The notes under the pieces were generated by a model. It did no database searches. It saw only the letters and a list, made by a program, of their open reading frames with translations, and had not been told where the DNA came from. From contig RWJK01001672.1 in the NCBI GenBank assembly GCA_004335835.1, positions 9,866 to 73,865 on the forward strand: DNA of 64,000 nucleotides, given 5' to 3'. Numbering within the stretch: the stretch's first letter is position 1; every line of letters begins with the position of its first letter. Of this stretch, positions 1-12,273 are shown one piece after another. This stretch comes from Scenedesmus sp. ARA3. Its lineage: Eukaryota > Chlorophyta > Chlorophyceae > Sphaeropleales > Scenedesmaceae. A program made the translations under genes and the position numbers.

Positions 1-57
<57 letters not shown>
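1..57 (+). repeat. (CTG)n tract at an intron 3' end
   Basis: About 18 CTG units run straight into CCAG, which serves as the acceptor of the exon starting at 58. In the sense direction the tract occupies the place of a polypyrimidine tract. Confidence 0.85.
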
Positions 58-58
<1 letters not shown>

Positions 59-417
59 TCATCAGCCAGTGGGGCATCAGCTGCTGCTACACGCCGCTGG
101 CGCTGCTGCCTGCAGTGCTGGCTGCAGAGCTCGCCACACACCTGCTGGCATTCCAGGCAAGCCACAGTCTTCATTTATTGTTTATTTTTCATTCCAGGCA
201 AGCCGCAGCTGTTGTTGCAATCCAGCAAGCCGCAGTCTTCATTTGCATTCCAGGCAGGCCTCATAGCTGCTCAGCTGCAGCGCCTGTTTGTGCGTGGTAC
301 TTGTTGCGCGCATAGGGCAGCAGCATAGGTTGACACCCAAAAATAGCGGGGTGCCCAGGTTCAAAATGATCAGCTGCGGCTGCTTGTGTACATGTGGCCC
401 AGACATTGGAGCTCACC

Positions 418-458
<41 letters not shown>

Positions 459-853
459 AGGTGTACCACCCGGGCATCATAGCGAAGCTGCTGCTGCCAG
501 TGGCGGCCACGCTGCTGCTGCATGCGCTGATGCCGCCCATGCCCTCGGTGGGTGCCCCTGCTGCTGCAGCTGCATTCTGATGGTACCAATTTAGCTTTGC
601 AGCAGCATGGTCATGGCAGTATCAGCAAAACTGCAAGTGCTGATGCCGCCCATGCCCTCGGTGGGTGCCCCTGCTGCTGCAGCTGCATTCTGATGGTACC
701 AATTTAGCGTGATGGAGAGTCACGCACAGGTGCTTCAATGTGTACGGTGCATCTGTGGCAGTTAACATGCATGCGTGGTCATGGTATATGTCACATGTAC
801 AGACTTTGCTGCGCCCTCTGCTCTGCAGCTGCTGAGGCCATCTGTTGTCCTTG

Positions 854-892
<39 letters not shown>

Positions 893-3418
893 GCCTCTGC
901 AGCTGGCTGGTGTGCTGCCAGCAGCGCCACGCGGCTGCACGCCAGTGACTGCAGGTGAGGCCCGCAGCAGCATGTTTTGTGCATGTCAGATGTTTTGCAT
1001 GTCACACGTTTTGCTCAGCGGACTTCTGTCACATGCTTAGCTTGATGTCAGTCTGGCTAGCCCGCACCTGCTGCAGCAGGTGACACTGTTGTACCGGGTG
1101 CAGTTTTAAATCATTTCATCCAGCGCTGTATCAGTGGCTGTAATGGTGATTGATTTTTGATCAACACATGCACGGGGAATGTGCCATGTGTAGAATGGGA
1201 AACTGCTGGCAGCCGCTCAGCCGTGTGATGTGGTGTACTGCACGACACCAGCAGTTTGTGTGCAGGTTGCAGACCTCACAACGCAGCACCTCACAGTGCA
1301 GCTGCTTCCGTTGCCGCTGCATATGTGCAGGTGCTGCTGTACTGCTCAGCAAGAGGAGCCTCGGGTGAGAGGTGCAACTTGACATGTCTGTCAACGTCAA
1401 AGGTCAAAATAAAGGCTGTTGTCAGCTGTTTTGTGCTGCCGCTGCACTCTCAGCACACATGCGTTGCCCTGTGTGTATGAGTGGCTTACATGCACATGCT
1501 GTTCCCCCTAGATGATGATGCCCCAGCCATCTCAAATCATTCAAAACTATAGTTTCGGATGACTATGGCCCTAAACCATAGTATAGGGCCATACTTACAG
1601 AGCCATCATTTACAAAGCAGCAAACGCGCCTGCTGTGGATCTCTGTGTGCAGCTGGCTTGGGCGCGCAGTCAGCAAGGCCGGCCCCATTGCAGCCCGCGG
1701 CATCACCAAATACTACCGCAAGAAGCTCGTCAAAACGGCCTTCAGCAAGGTTTTAGCGGCCGCCCCGCTGCCTAAACCCAAGGGCCCCTCCACGCCTCCC
1801 CTGGCCACAACAGCAGTGCAGCTGATGGATTTCATGCTGCCTAGCTGTGCTGTGGCTTGGGGCTACTGGTTCATCATGCTGCAGCATGTGGCTACGATGC
1901 TGAATGCATACATGCCAGAGCTGCTGTTTGTTGGAGAGGTGAGTGTAACAAATGTTAGTGACAACTGCAGTCACTGCACTGAGTGTAAACGTGTTTTATG
2001 CAGGTATGTGTGGGGCCGGTGAGTGCATGCCAGAGCTGCTGTGTGTCGGGGAATTGAGTGCCTTGCCAGTCGCAGAACGATGCTGGCTTCTGCAGCGGTC
2101 ATGTGCTGTGTTGTGCTGTACATGAAATGCTGTTATTGTATCAGACTTGTATCAATGCATGTGTTGCCCACAATTAGTCCAGGGAGGCGTATTGTTGGCA
2201 GCACATCCAATTGTCTTCGCATTGCTGAGGGTCAGCTGTGGCTGCGGGTTTGAAGTCATTGTTGCTGCTGCTGCTGCTGCTGCCGCCGCCTGCAGGCCAC
2301 CCCGCTGAGCAGCCTGCTGAAGCAGCTGTGGTCAGCCGGCTTCCTGGCTAGTGCCTTTGCTGCTGATGCCCTCAAGACGGCAGCAGACAGGGACCACTTG
2401 GCCCTGGAGGAGAACAGGTGCGAGCAGTGCAACAGCAGAACAGCTTGCAACCAACGCACAACAATCATGTTCTTTTCATGCACATGCGCCTGCTATATTA
2501 GCATCGTCTAGGATCCTAGGCAGCTGATGCTCTCTATAATGAGCTGCGCACAGCCTTGCTCCATTGAGTACAGCTCAGGTTATGCATATCTACAGTTGGG
2601 CTGCAAGCACTTGGGGGTTGTTAGCCAGTGGCTGGTGCCAGCATCTGGCGTGGCTGTCAGCTGCTGCATGGCGCTCCTGGCGCTGCCTGGCGATGCTGCA
2701 CCCCCACAGCTTTAGATGCTAAGAACTCTGCAAACTCCCCGTCAACAGCACCTGCCCTGCAACCTTACCTGCCTGCAGGCACATCAACCTGAGCCTCGCT
2801 TTCCTTGACACTGGCTACAGCGCTTTTTGTGTGCTGATGCTCCTCAGTTCATGATGAACCGCTGCTGCCCAACAACGATGCACTTTTCACTCACGTGCGC
2901 TTGGTGTATTAGTATTGCCTAGGATCGTCTGCAACCAGTGGCCGGCGCCAGCATTTGTCAGCCGCTGCTCGGCCGGCGATCTTCATAGACCAATGCACCG
3001 CACAAAATCAAACAGTCGGGCTTTGGACACTCGGGCTAAAGAATCGCTAAGAAGAAGCCCGCAAGATAAAACATGTTCACAAAGTTTGCCTGCCCTGTGC
3101 CCTGCCTGCAGGCACATCAACTTGAGCCTGGCCTTCCTCGAGGCTGGCTATGCAGCGTGCCTGGGTTTTGGCATGCTGCAGGGCTCAGTGGCTGTAAAAC
3201 CCTACAGCTGCTGGCGCCTGGCCACGGCATGCGCTGCGCTGCTGTTCTGCCTGCGCGTGTGGTGGGCCAGTCAGCATAAGGCAGAGCAGAAGGGATATCC
3301 GGTGATACCTACCGTCAGCAGCATGGACTGGCAGCAGGCGACAGAGCAGAAGAGGGAGTATCATGTTGCCACAACTGCTGCGCTGGTGGCCCTGAACATC
3401 ATCACCAGCTGTGTGTGA
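58..3418 (+). CDS. Multi-pass membrane protein of unknown family (5' end missing)
   Basis: I do not recognise this protein. Seven exons join with matching phases: 58-156, 461-547, 903-954, 1266-1364, 1670-1938, 2296-2417 and 3112-3418 (TGA), giving 344 residues. The 5' end lies outside the window, because the first exon starts behind an acceptor at the end of a (CTG)n tract. Hydrophobic stretches sit in the first two exons (for example AKLLLPVAATLLLHAL), in exon 1670-1938 (LPSCAVAWGYWFIMLQHV) and in the last exon (LATACAALLFCLRVWW), so at least four membrane spans are likely. A basic patch, KYYRKKLVKTAFSK, precedes the third. The first intron would use a GC donor (CAG followed by GCAAGC). Introns hold duplicated pieces of the neighbouring exons. 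I am confident of the last three exons and less so of the two short ones at 903 and 1266. The function is unknown. Confidence 0.6.
151..275 (+). repeat. Three copies of an exon-end/donor segment
   Basis: The exon end TTCCAG followed by GCAAGCC recurs at about 191 and, as TTCCAGGCAGGCC, at about 250. The nearby word GCAGTCTTCATTT or CACAGTCTTCATTT is also repeated. The copies lie in the intron after exon 58-156, so the donor region was duplicated in tandem. Confidence 0.6.
525..706 (+). repeat. Direct repeat (~70 bp) of an exon 3' end plus its donor
   Basis: The end of exon 461-547 and the following intron bases (525-594) are repeated almost perfectly at about 637-706, including the donor GTGGGTGCC and the tail GGTACCAATTTAGC. 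The second copy has no matching exon start, so it is an intronic leftover. Confidence 0.85.
1564..1593. other. Perfect 10-bp inverted repeat (hairpin)
   Basis: TATGGCCCTA at 1564-1573 is matched by its reverse complement TAGGGCCATA at 1584-1593, with a 10-base loop. It lies in the intron about 75 bases before the exon at 1670. Just upstream is the small palindrome ACTATAGT. Confidence 0.6.
2466..3300 (+). repeat. Diverged ~410-bp tandem duplication containing an exon
   Basis: 2466-2880 and 2880-3300 align in order. The shared blocks are a TTTTCA...TATTAG...CCTAGGATC stretch, an AACCAGTGGC-like block, and an exon beginning GGCACATCAACnTGAGCCT. The downstream exon (3112) is the one used in the model. 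The upstream copy, starting at about 2777, keeps its acceptor and encodes HINLSLAFLDTGYSAF before reaching a TGA, so it is a pseudo-exon or a truncating alternative last exon. Confidence 0.7.
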
Positions 3419-4980
3419 TGCGCCAACAGGTTGTGTTGTGTTGTATTGTAAAGGGAGAGTTTTCATTTTACAACATGTTGTGCTGTGTTGTGTTGTCTGC
3501 CTGAAGCAGATGACGAGAAAGGCTGTACATTAACATGTGACGCGGTTGTGATGGCAAATGAACATTGGTACACGTATTCTCCTTCTGGATTGGTACAGCC
3601 TATATCACATGCAACAAATGTTTGATGTGCATGGATGTTCATTGAATGCTTGACAGTGGCTGTCCTTGAAAGCAAGCACTGGCGCTGCAGCGATCCTTGC
3701 GCCAAAAGCTTGGTTGTGGGGTTTGGGGTACACGAGAGGGTTTGATCAACGCATGTGACTCACCAGCATTTTAAACCAACGCAGACACAGCATTGTGTTG
3801 TACGTCAGGGTCGTGTGCCTTTTGTGTGTGTGCAGTGGCGGTGACTCGTGCGGCACCTGAAGTGAAAAACAGCCTGTAAATTGCGCTGGCCGTGATGCAC
3901 TTCAAGTGCAGCACGAGTTACTGCCAGTGCCTGGGCCAAACTGTGACTGTGGTCCACAGGCGCGGCGCCTGCATCCAAGCAAGGTTCTGTCACGGCAGGT
4001 CAGGCCTGACCTCCAGAGCAGCCAAGTCGTTGGCTGCAAGGCAGTTTTATGTGCATGTAGGACACAGTGACAGCGCTGCTACTAGTAGCAGCCATTGTTG
4101 TTGCACCTGCCAGGCTGGTGTTTTGTTGCGTGTCAGGATGATGGCAGCTCATCTGCACGCTGACTGATTTTGTCATGCATGTGACTGAGGCGTCATGTGT
4201 GGACCATCATCAATTTTCAATGATGATCATCATCGGCTCCATTGCTTGCAAGCCACAAGCCACAATTGTGGCAGGGAAGCTGCCTTGTACAGCATGGCTG
4301 TGTTTGTTCAAGCCAAAGTCATATCCAACCCTGGCATCCACGTTGTTGTGTCAGTTCCATTGATTTTTAAAAATTGAACACACAGAGTTCCCTTGAAAAT
4401 TTGCTTGATTTGTTGTGTTGTTAAGAATGCAGGTAATACAAAAGGACACATAGGAGCAGAAGCAGGAGCTGCACATGCTTGCAATCTGAGGTTCAGCAGC
4501 CATGGTGGCCTGGGGGACCACTTCTAGCCATGCGAGTACTCATTATGCTGCATTATACTTGAAATGATTGACCTGCTTGCACGTTGTACCAATTATATAT
4601 TGTGGCCTGACAACAGCAGAGATGCCTGCATCTGCCTGCAGGCCAGGGACGCAGGTTTGGGGTGACTGCGTCACGCCGATCACAGCTGCCTAGTTTTTGT
4701 ATACAATGAACAAGAATGAGAGCAGCACAAATGGTCCCTAATGAAGCTGGAAGGGGTTTACGAGTTGACAAGACGTGACAGTAGCAGAAGGCGGGAGCAG
4801 AACATCAGTGGTGTCCAAGCATGCTCTTTTCCTGAACTGATGCGACGCGAAGATACTTGCAAGAGCACAGTGTATAAGAGTTCCGATCGCATCTTTGCCG
4901 CTTCCGACACCAGCAATTGCTCACCACCGTGATCTGATACAGCCAGCAGCACATCACTTCAACAAAAGCATTTGTTTGAA
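3419..4980. other. Intergenic region
   Basis: This holds the 3' flank of the membrane protein gene and the upstream region of the next gene. No convincing coding exon is seen. A TGTAA word, the usual green-algal poly(A) signal, sits at 3447-3451, 29 bases after the stop. There is a small inverted repeat (CATCAT...ATGATG) near 4207-4230 and a TTTTTAAAAA palindrome near 4364. Confidence 0.5.
3447..3451 (+). terminator. Candidate poly(A) signal TGTAA
   Basis: TGTAA is the common chlorophyte polyadenylation word. Its position shortly after the stop at 3418 fits, but the word is short and could occur by chance. Confidence 0.4.
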
Positions 4981-6231
4981 ATGATCTGCAACATACGTAT
5001 CTCCACTCCTGCTACCGCAGCCCCTCGTGCAGCTGTGCTGCTCAGGCCTAGCGCAGTAAGCAGGCGTGTTGCTGTGCGAGCCACCAGTCCTGCAGGACCA
5101 GCTGGTACGTGTTCGTGGCTTGCATAAATGCAGAAAGCTGCTATAGCATGCCGTTGCCTTGCACACGCTTCAATATGGCTGCTGGTGACTGCATGGGGTA
5201 CACTGCTTCATGCTGCTGCTGCTGCATGCTGCATGCAACAGCTGCAGTCACATGCATGCCAGGTTGCACCGTGGAGCTAAAAGCTTGATTACTTCCAATG
5301 TATACGCAGATGCAAACAAGGAGGAGCACAAGCAGGGCCTCATCAGCGTCTGGGAAGACAAGGAGCTCGAGCAGGGTGCGTTGAGGACAGCTTTGTCAAG
5401 CTACTGCCACCGCGCAGCTTGCTGTGCCTTTCAGATTTTGCTGCTTTTTGAACAGTGTTTTATAAACTACTTGGGGCCACAGCAGCTGCGCAGGGTTGGC
5501 ATTAACCCAGTACAGTAGCGGATCCCAAGGCAACGCATATGGTATGACTCATGCCATATGAGCGAGAAGCAGAAGCAGCAGCACACGAAGCACCGAGCAT
5601 GCCGTCTTGTGAGTGGGCTGTCACCACAGCTTTCCAGTGTGTGTAGCTATGCACCAACTGCTCATGTTCGATGGACTGCTGTGCTACTGTCCTGCTGTGC
5701 GGGCTGTGTGGCTGCCTGCAACTGCAGCCGAGGCAGCATCCAAGCAGCAGGAGAAGCACAGCCTGGTCAGTGTGTGGGAGGACCATGAATTGAAGGAGGG
5801 TGAGTGTGCGTAGTGGCCTGGCAAGCAGCAGTGCGCTTGCTTTCTTCGCTGCGACACGCATGCTTAACTTGGCCTTTGATGCCATGCTGATTGTTGCAGC
5901 GTTGGCTGGGCCACCAGACAGCGCACTGGCATGCGTTTGCACAAGCAGAGCACTCTCCATGATCCTGCACCTGCACCTGCACCTGGACTGCATCCTTGTT
6001 AGTATGCCATCTGCATGTGCGTATATGCTGGCATTGCTCTGCCTAGGTTCTGCAGCGCTACGGCATGAGCATAGTACATGCTGCATGCATGCATCTAGTT
6101 GCCTACATTTCCTGCAACTGGCCTTTGCTGCTGCTGCTGCAGAGGCGAAGCCAGAGCCGCACCCAGACTCACTGCTCAACCACCCAACAGGCCAGAAGCC
6201 AAAGGGCAGCAGCTATGACAGCGAATGGTGA
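4981..6231 (+). CDS. Small protein with plastid-type transit peptide and a duplicated exon
   Basis: Four exons (4981-5104, 5310-5375, 5728-5799, 6143-6231) join perfectly, every junction being phase 1, to give 116 residues. The first exon starts MICNIRIST and is rich in Ala, Arg and Ser without acidic residues (for example AVSRRVAVRA), which is typical of a chloroplast transit peptide. Exons 2 and 3 are paralogous copies of a 22-24 residue unit: LISVWEDKELEQ in one and LVSVWEDHELKE in the other, each preceded by a Lys/Gln/Glu-rich helix. The acidic end reads PKGSSYDSEW. I do not recognise the family; a stress- or assembly-related soluble stromal protein is only a guess. The start is the first ATG in frame. 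The exon chain is convincing because splice sites and phases agree throughout. Confidence 0.7.
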
Positions 6232-7547
6232 AGCCTACAGGGGTTTCTAGCTAGGCTGGCATGGGAGCAGCAGGACTTTGTACTGATGGCAGCAGCGGCG
6301 TACTAGGTTTGTAGCAAATGCACTGTGAGGGATGAGTTGACGGCTATTAGCAGGAGCGAGGAGTGCACTTTGTGGCATAGTTATCTTTAAGCAACAGCAG
6401 TGGGTGGAGCCGCTCAGCGGTGCATGGTGTCATGCAGTAATGCACAGGCTGCTGAGGTAGGGGCGTGTTTCGTGTTGATTGTACCGCCGGTAGCTGAAGA
6501 TACTGTGGTTGAACCTGGCAACGGCAGCTTGTCACTGTCAAGCCATCATGGATACTGGGACGGCATCTTCAGCGCTGTGCTGCTGCTGAATGCGTAGCCA
6601 CAGCCTGTCATGTGCGGATTTGCAGAAAACCATGGCACGCAGGGAAGTCCGCTCCAACTTGGAGTTTGAAACCCAGGCTAAAAGAGATCGTACTAGTCAA
6701 GTGATTCTGACTGGCACAAGCAATGTTCGAGTACCGTTACTTGTACATTCTGTACGTGTTGCAACCTGGGTCCCTAGCAGTGTAACGTTACACGCCATAA
6801 ACAAACCTTAACTCAAGCAGCAGGTGCACAGCACCACGCTGGTGCTGCATTGGTGTGCACAGCCTACCAGCACCAACACAACAATCCCTGTCTCGCAGGT
6901 GCTCACCACCTTCACCAATCTGTCGGCCCATCGCAGAGCCTGCAGCTCCAAGGTGGGCTGCAAGGCACTCAAAACCATATCCAGATTGCAAGTGCTGATG
7001 AACGGGAGGCCGGGCGTCTCTGCTCAACAAGCAGGTGTTAGTCACTACTCCAAGACAGGCACACAGCCACTGTGCGGTACATGATCCACAACAACGCCCC
7101 CATCGATAAATCACGAGAAAACGTACTAAGTGCAGGCACTGCCTTCTGTTTTGTCAAAATCAAGGTCGTAGTGACAGCATGACAGCTGCCATGGTCAGTC
7201 AATCCAACAGGAGTAGGAGTCAGGATGCATGCCGAAACAACAGGGTTTGCCAGGGTTGCATGTGGCGTAAAGCCCTTGCACGAAGGTCGGTCTGCACAAG
7301 CAGCTGTGCTGCTGCATGATGCGCAAAACCACGCAGCAGACAACGAGGGATGCAGATTAACCAAAGCACATGCGGCAGCGGCTGGCTGTCAACACATACT
7401 GCTCCAGTCCTGTCCTGCCTCATGTACTGCTACTGCAGGGATCATCTGCAGTTGCGCCGACATGCGCTGCCGACTGCTTACCGCCTTCCCAGCCAGCCAA
7501 CTGACTTGCAAAGCTCCTGCGCTAACCCTGCTGCGGCTGGTACCAGC
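6232..7547. other. Intergenic region between convergent genes
   Basis: The small plastid-protein gene (+) and NDC80 (-) end toward each other here. I see no exon with good splice context or a recognisable product. The stretch should hold the two 3' UTRs. Confidence 0.5.
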
Positions 7548-10500
7548 TCAGTGTGCCACCATCTGCTCTGCCGCCTGCACCTCTGCCGTGATGCCGCCAA
7601 CTGCTGCTGCCAGGTCCTGGATGCCGCTGCGCATGCTAGCCGCGTGCTGCAGCAGCAGCTCCGCTGCAGCCATGACACTGCGGTTCAGCTCCTCAACCTC
7701 GGCAGCACAGCGCCTGCAGCAACAACAACAGCAACAGCTCAATGTCAAGTTGTGAAGCAGAGATGCCACACTTCCAAGAAAGCAACAGATGTTGGAGCAG
7801 TTGGCAATCGGCTGCAGCTGCGCTGGTGTAGGATGTCACTCTCAGGTGCGTTGTATGCATGTGCAACACCGTCTGTGCTACCAGGTGCACAACACCACGC
7901 AAAGCTATCACAAGTTGCCATGATAGTGATAGAACCTGTGACCCCGTGCAAGCGCACCTGCTTGTGGCCTCGTGCTCAGCGGTTGCTGCGCGCAGCTTCT
8001 CCTCTGCATCCAGCAGCTTGGACAGCATGGCATTGCGCAGGCACGATACCTCTCCCTGCACAGCAGCAGCAGCAGGAGCAGCAGCAGCAGCAACAACAGT
8101 TCAGCACTTTGCCTCAACCAAAAGTGCACGTGCTGCTTTCTGCACTGATGACGTTTGCTCAGCTTTCACTCAGCAGCACAGCGCAACCTGCCAGGTCCCT
8201 GCACCCTTGCCGCCCACCTTGATCTTGTCTGCGTGGCCGCCAATGGCAGCAATGTCGGACTCCAGCGCCTCCTTGAGCCCGCGGTGGCGCTCCTCAGCAG
8301 CACTGACCTGTAGACAGGCAGACAGGCAGGCAGCACACACATAGAAGATGAGCATGCCATGTAGCTCACATTCTCACCAGCTTGTAAGCAGCAGCGGAGC
8401 AGATGTGGCAATGCAGGTCTGGCATGATATGTGCACTTCGCCGAGCTTGTGTAGCCAGCATATATGCAGCGCTGCGCCTGGCCACAGCCATTCCACAGAA
8501 CTGCGCCTAGCTACGGTGCAGCTGCGGCTCTGCACCCGCACTGCCCAAGAGCACCCACCTGGCGCTTCAGTGCTGCGAGCTCCTCCAGGCGCTCGCTGTT
8601 AGCCTCGCGTGCAGCATCCAGCTGCTCGCGCAGCACCAGCCCATCCTCGGCCAGCTCACGCCCGCGCAGCCTGTAGCGCTCACGCAGCGACAGCAGCCCC
8701 GGGCGCACCACCCCCTGCACACGCCACAGGCACAGCACCATGTAAGGAGCAAGACAAGCAACATTTGAATGGCACGTCCAGCGCTGCCTGTGCGCTGCTG
8801 GCGTAAGATTTGATTGCCAGGCCGACAATGCTGCTTGGGTCTGCACACTGTTTGCTGTTACGCTTTGAAAGCAGCATCTAGGCACTCTCCTGCACCACTG
8901 CCACCAGTTTGTCAAGTGCACGTGCTCACCTTGATGTCGCCGCTGAGCAGCTCAGTCTGCGCGTTGGCGCCCCTGTTGAGTGACAGCTCATACGCCACAC
9001 CCGCTGCACGCTTGGCGCTCGCCGGCAGCAGACCCAGCCTGTGGCATGACGCGTGGTACTGCCGCAGCCGCTCCTCCAGGCCGTTCAGGCATGACTCCAG
9101 CTGCAGCACAGCACCAAACACAGCAGGCTGGTCAGCAGATGCACATCACATGCCAGCATAGCTATGCTAGCACTATAGTGTGCATATGCAGACGCTGCAG
9201 TTGGCGTGTGCAGCTGGCACATGCTGCAGGACAGGCGTTGTATTGCCAGATGCCTTCTGTGCTTTGCGCCCACCTGCACTTCCGCCTGGTAGAGCCGCTG
9301 CTGCAGTGACTCCCGTTGCGACACTACGCCCTCTAGCAGGTTCTTCTGCTTCTGCCTGCAGAGCAGCAATACAACACATGATTGTGCTGATGTGGTGAAT
9401 AGCACCCGATGCTGGAAAAGGCAGTCATGGCCGCAGGCAAATGAACAGGTGCAGGCTGCTCCTGCCTTGATACTGCCCCAACATGAACAGGTGGTGCCAT
9501 GAGCGTCAATTTGCCTACGCGTGACGTATTGTGCACTGCGACAGGTCGCTGCAACGGTGTTGAAAATGCTGCTGCTGTTACTGCCACTCACCGCTCAGCC
9601 ACCATGCGGTTGACATCTGCTTTGCTGAGTGCCTGGCCAGCCACACGGGCTGCCAGCGACTCATTGTCTGCAAGCAGCACATGCACATACACGCTCAGCT
9701 GTCAGCTGGGATCAGCAGGTTGAAATTGCTCGTGGCTGCCATTGCAGCGGACGGAGGTGATCACCAAACAGTCCACAGAGACCAGCAGCAACGCTGCAAA
9801 TGTACTTGTGCTGTCATGACCTGGACGGGCACTGCTACCTGCTGCTGTTGCTCACCTGCCCGCACTGCTGCCAGCGCTGCTCGCTTTGCCTCCAGATCTG
9901 CCTGCCGCTCCTCCAGCTTCTTCTGTAGGCTGGCACGCTGGGCCTACAGGCAGCACACAGACATCACATGTCCATGTCAAGAGTCAACAGCAGCCGCTTC
10001 GCAGCATAGAGATGTTGCAATGCTAACTATGAGTATTGGCCGTGCTGACAACCAGCAAGAGCATGTGCAGCAGATGATGCTGCCCAGAAGCATGTGCACA
10101 ACTGACAGGAAGCATGTGGTGAAGCGCTGCTGCTCTGCTTTTCTGCTGTTGCCGCTGCTGCTAATCACCACTTTGCGTCAACTGCTTGGGCCTGCGTGAG
10201 CAAGTGCCTACGCACCTGGTTGCCTGCAATGACCTCCTGGAACTTGCGCTGATCTGCCAGCACCTCCTGCTTGGCTGCCTGCGCAGCTGCCAGTGGCGAG
10301 GGCTGCCGCCGCATGTCCTCCACCTCTGCCGCCAGGCCCTCGATGGACTGCAGGAGCCGCAAAATACATACCCAGGTAGGTGAGAACAAGACCATCCATG
10401 TGTCAGCATGCAAGCCACCAGGCAGCTGATGTTGTGCACTGGCATAGCTGCTGCTATTCGAATGAAGCATCACAGCTGGTGTTGTGACTGCCGGTTCCTG

Positions 10501-11410
10501 CCTGCTGTTGCAAGTGAGCCGGTTCCTGCCTGACCCATGCTGCCTTGCTGTCCCTAGGTACGGGCCTGCATCAACTGAAAAGTGAACTGCAACATGTTGT
10601 GGATCTGCCACATCCATGCTGTGTTGCAGCATGTGAACCCACCTGCTTCAAAGCCTGGTTGCTTTGCAGCAGCACTGCTTGGCGCTCCCTGAACTGGCCC
10701 AGCATCTCATCATCTGCTGCCTGTGCCTTGGGGTCGTCGCCAGCCAGGAAGTAGCGGTACGTGGTGGATGCGTACAGGAAGAACTGCCTCTCACTGCGCT
10801 GCTTCTCGTCAAACTGCGAGCCTGCTGCATCTTCTGCCCTGTCATCGTAGTTGAGCAGCTCCACCAGCCAGGCCAGCGCTGCCAGCACGCTGGGCCAGGA
10901 GTGTGGGCTGCCCACTGCAAACAGAGCGCTCTTGCTGAGCTGGAATGGGTAGTTGAGCCGTTTGAAGAACAGGGGCACCTCATCCTCGACCTTGCCAAAG
11001 GCCTTGAGGGTGGGGTCGAACCTCTGGAACAGCCAGAAGGCCAGCTGCGCAAAGTCCTTGCCGGTGGGCGAAGTGAGTACTTTAGGAGATAAAGCGTATG
11101 GGTAGCTGTGCGTAGACGCATACGCGATGATGTTGCGAATACAGCCGTTGAAGAAGTTCTTGTCGCTCAGTGGCCTGGGGTCCGCCTTGGCAGTACCAGG
11201 CTTGCCGAATGCACTGGAGCGCCTGTCAATCCCCATGTTTGAGGGTCTTTCAGCCGGGCGAGGCGCCATGGAGGGCCTGCCGCTGGCTCCTGGCTTGAGG
11301 CTCTGTCTGCTGCTGCCATCCTTCGTCTGTCCAGCTTTGCCAGGGGCGAGGCTACTGCGCCCATTAAGCTGGTTAGGACTAAGCGCAGCTAAAGTTTGAC
11401 GTCTACTCAT
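7548..11410 (-). CDS. NDC80: Kinetochore protein NDC80 (HEC1)
   Basis: NDC80 is the microtubule-binding subunit of the outer-kinetochore Ndc80 complex (with Nuf2, Spc24 and Spc25) and is needed for chromosome attachment in mitosis. Ten exons read right to left: 11410-10643, 10347-10216, 9943-9856, 9667-9592, 9355-9274, 9100-8930, 8714-8559, 8307-8218, 8055-7958 and 7713-7548. All phases agree, giving 608 residues, normal for the family. Residues 1-80 are a basic, Ser/Pro-rich tail starting MSRRQTLAALSP, the region that Aurora kinases phosphorylate in other species. Residues ~82-195 form the calponin-homology domain, with the family signatures DKNFFNGCIRNIIAYAS and FQRFDPTL. The rest is long coiled coil such as LEEDELA-type heptads in exons 2-10 (for example EAKRAALAAVRAG). 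The TGA falls just after AEQMVAH. The large first exon and the many short coiled-coil exons are intact. Confidence 0.93.
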
Positions 11411-12273
11411 GACTGCTAGTGCTACGGATGAGGATGCATTCGAGACTTGCTGCTGTTGTGCAGAAGAAAAGCAACAACGAGCACGGCACAGCTATGTTCG
11501 GGAAGGACTATACTTTTCTTTGTGGTTGAGACGTCAGAAAACTGTGGCAACGACAATCAGCATGGCCTATCTTGTTCATGTCATGAGCTGTCGCGGTTTG
11601 AATGCCTGACACACTGTCGACAGCTCAACGCAGGAGTAAGCACGCAATCAGACATTATAGCGGCCTTGATCTTATTGAGCGCGAGGCGACAGGGACAGCT
11701 AGCTGCTGTAGCATGGTGCTGCTCATTGTCTGTGTGCAGTCACAGCCTCTGTTCATGGCTGCCCGACGGTTTTTATGACGCGCAGTCTGGATGACGACAT
11801 CCAACTGCAACATCGACTTTTGAGGCATAGCGAGACAGGCACAACAGGGCAACGTACAACATGCTGCTGCTGCCGCTGCTGTGCCAGCTGCCTGACTGCA
11901 ACTCCCAACAGCAAACACGCCATCACTCTTGCAACCTGGTAACAGTGGTTAACGTGTGAGCGGCAGCTCAACATGTGCAGCTGGAGAAGCGAGGGCATCC
12001 TGCACCTCCACTGAACGGCACTCACTGCCTCTGTGCTGGCCAAGCAACGACCCGTGCGCATCAAGCAACTAGACGCTGGCAGCTCACAGGCCAGCTAGCC
12101 TGCTGCTACACAGCACCGACATCCACAGCACCACCAAGACAGTCCCAGCAAGCACCCAGTCGCTGCATCCTCCAGGCCACCTGCCATCACATCACCACCA
12201 CCCTCTCGCACACACACCCTCATCCCTTCCTACCAACCACACCCTCACTCTCACAGATACAAAACAGCACACT
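11411..12273. other. Intergenic region: NDC80 upstream and mS35 3' flank
   Basis: About 0.86 kb lies between the NDC80 start codon and the stop of the next minus-strand gene. I see no coding exon. It should contain the NDC80 promoter, but I recognise no specific element. Confidence 0.5.
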
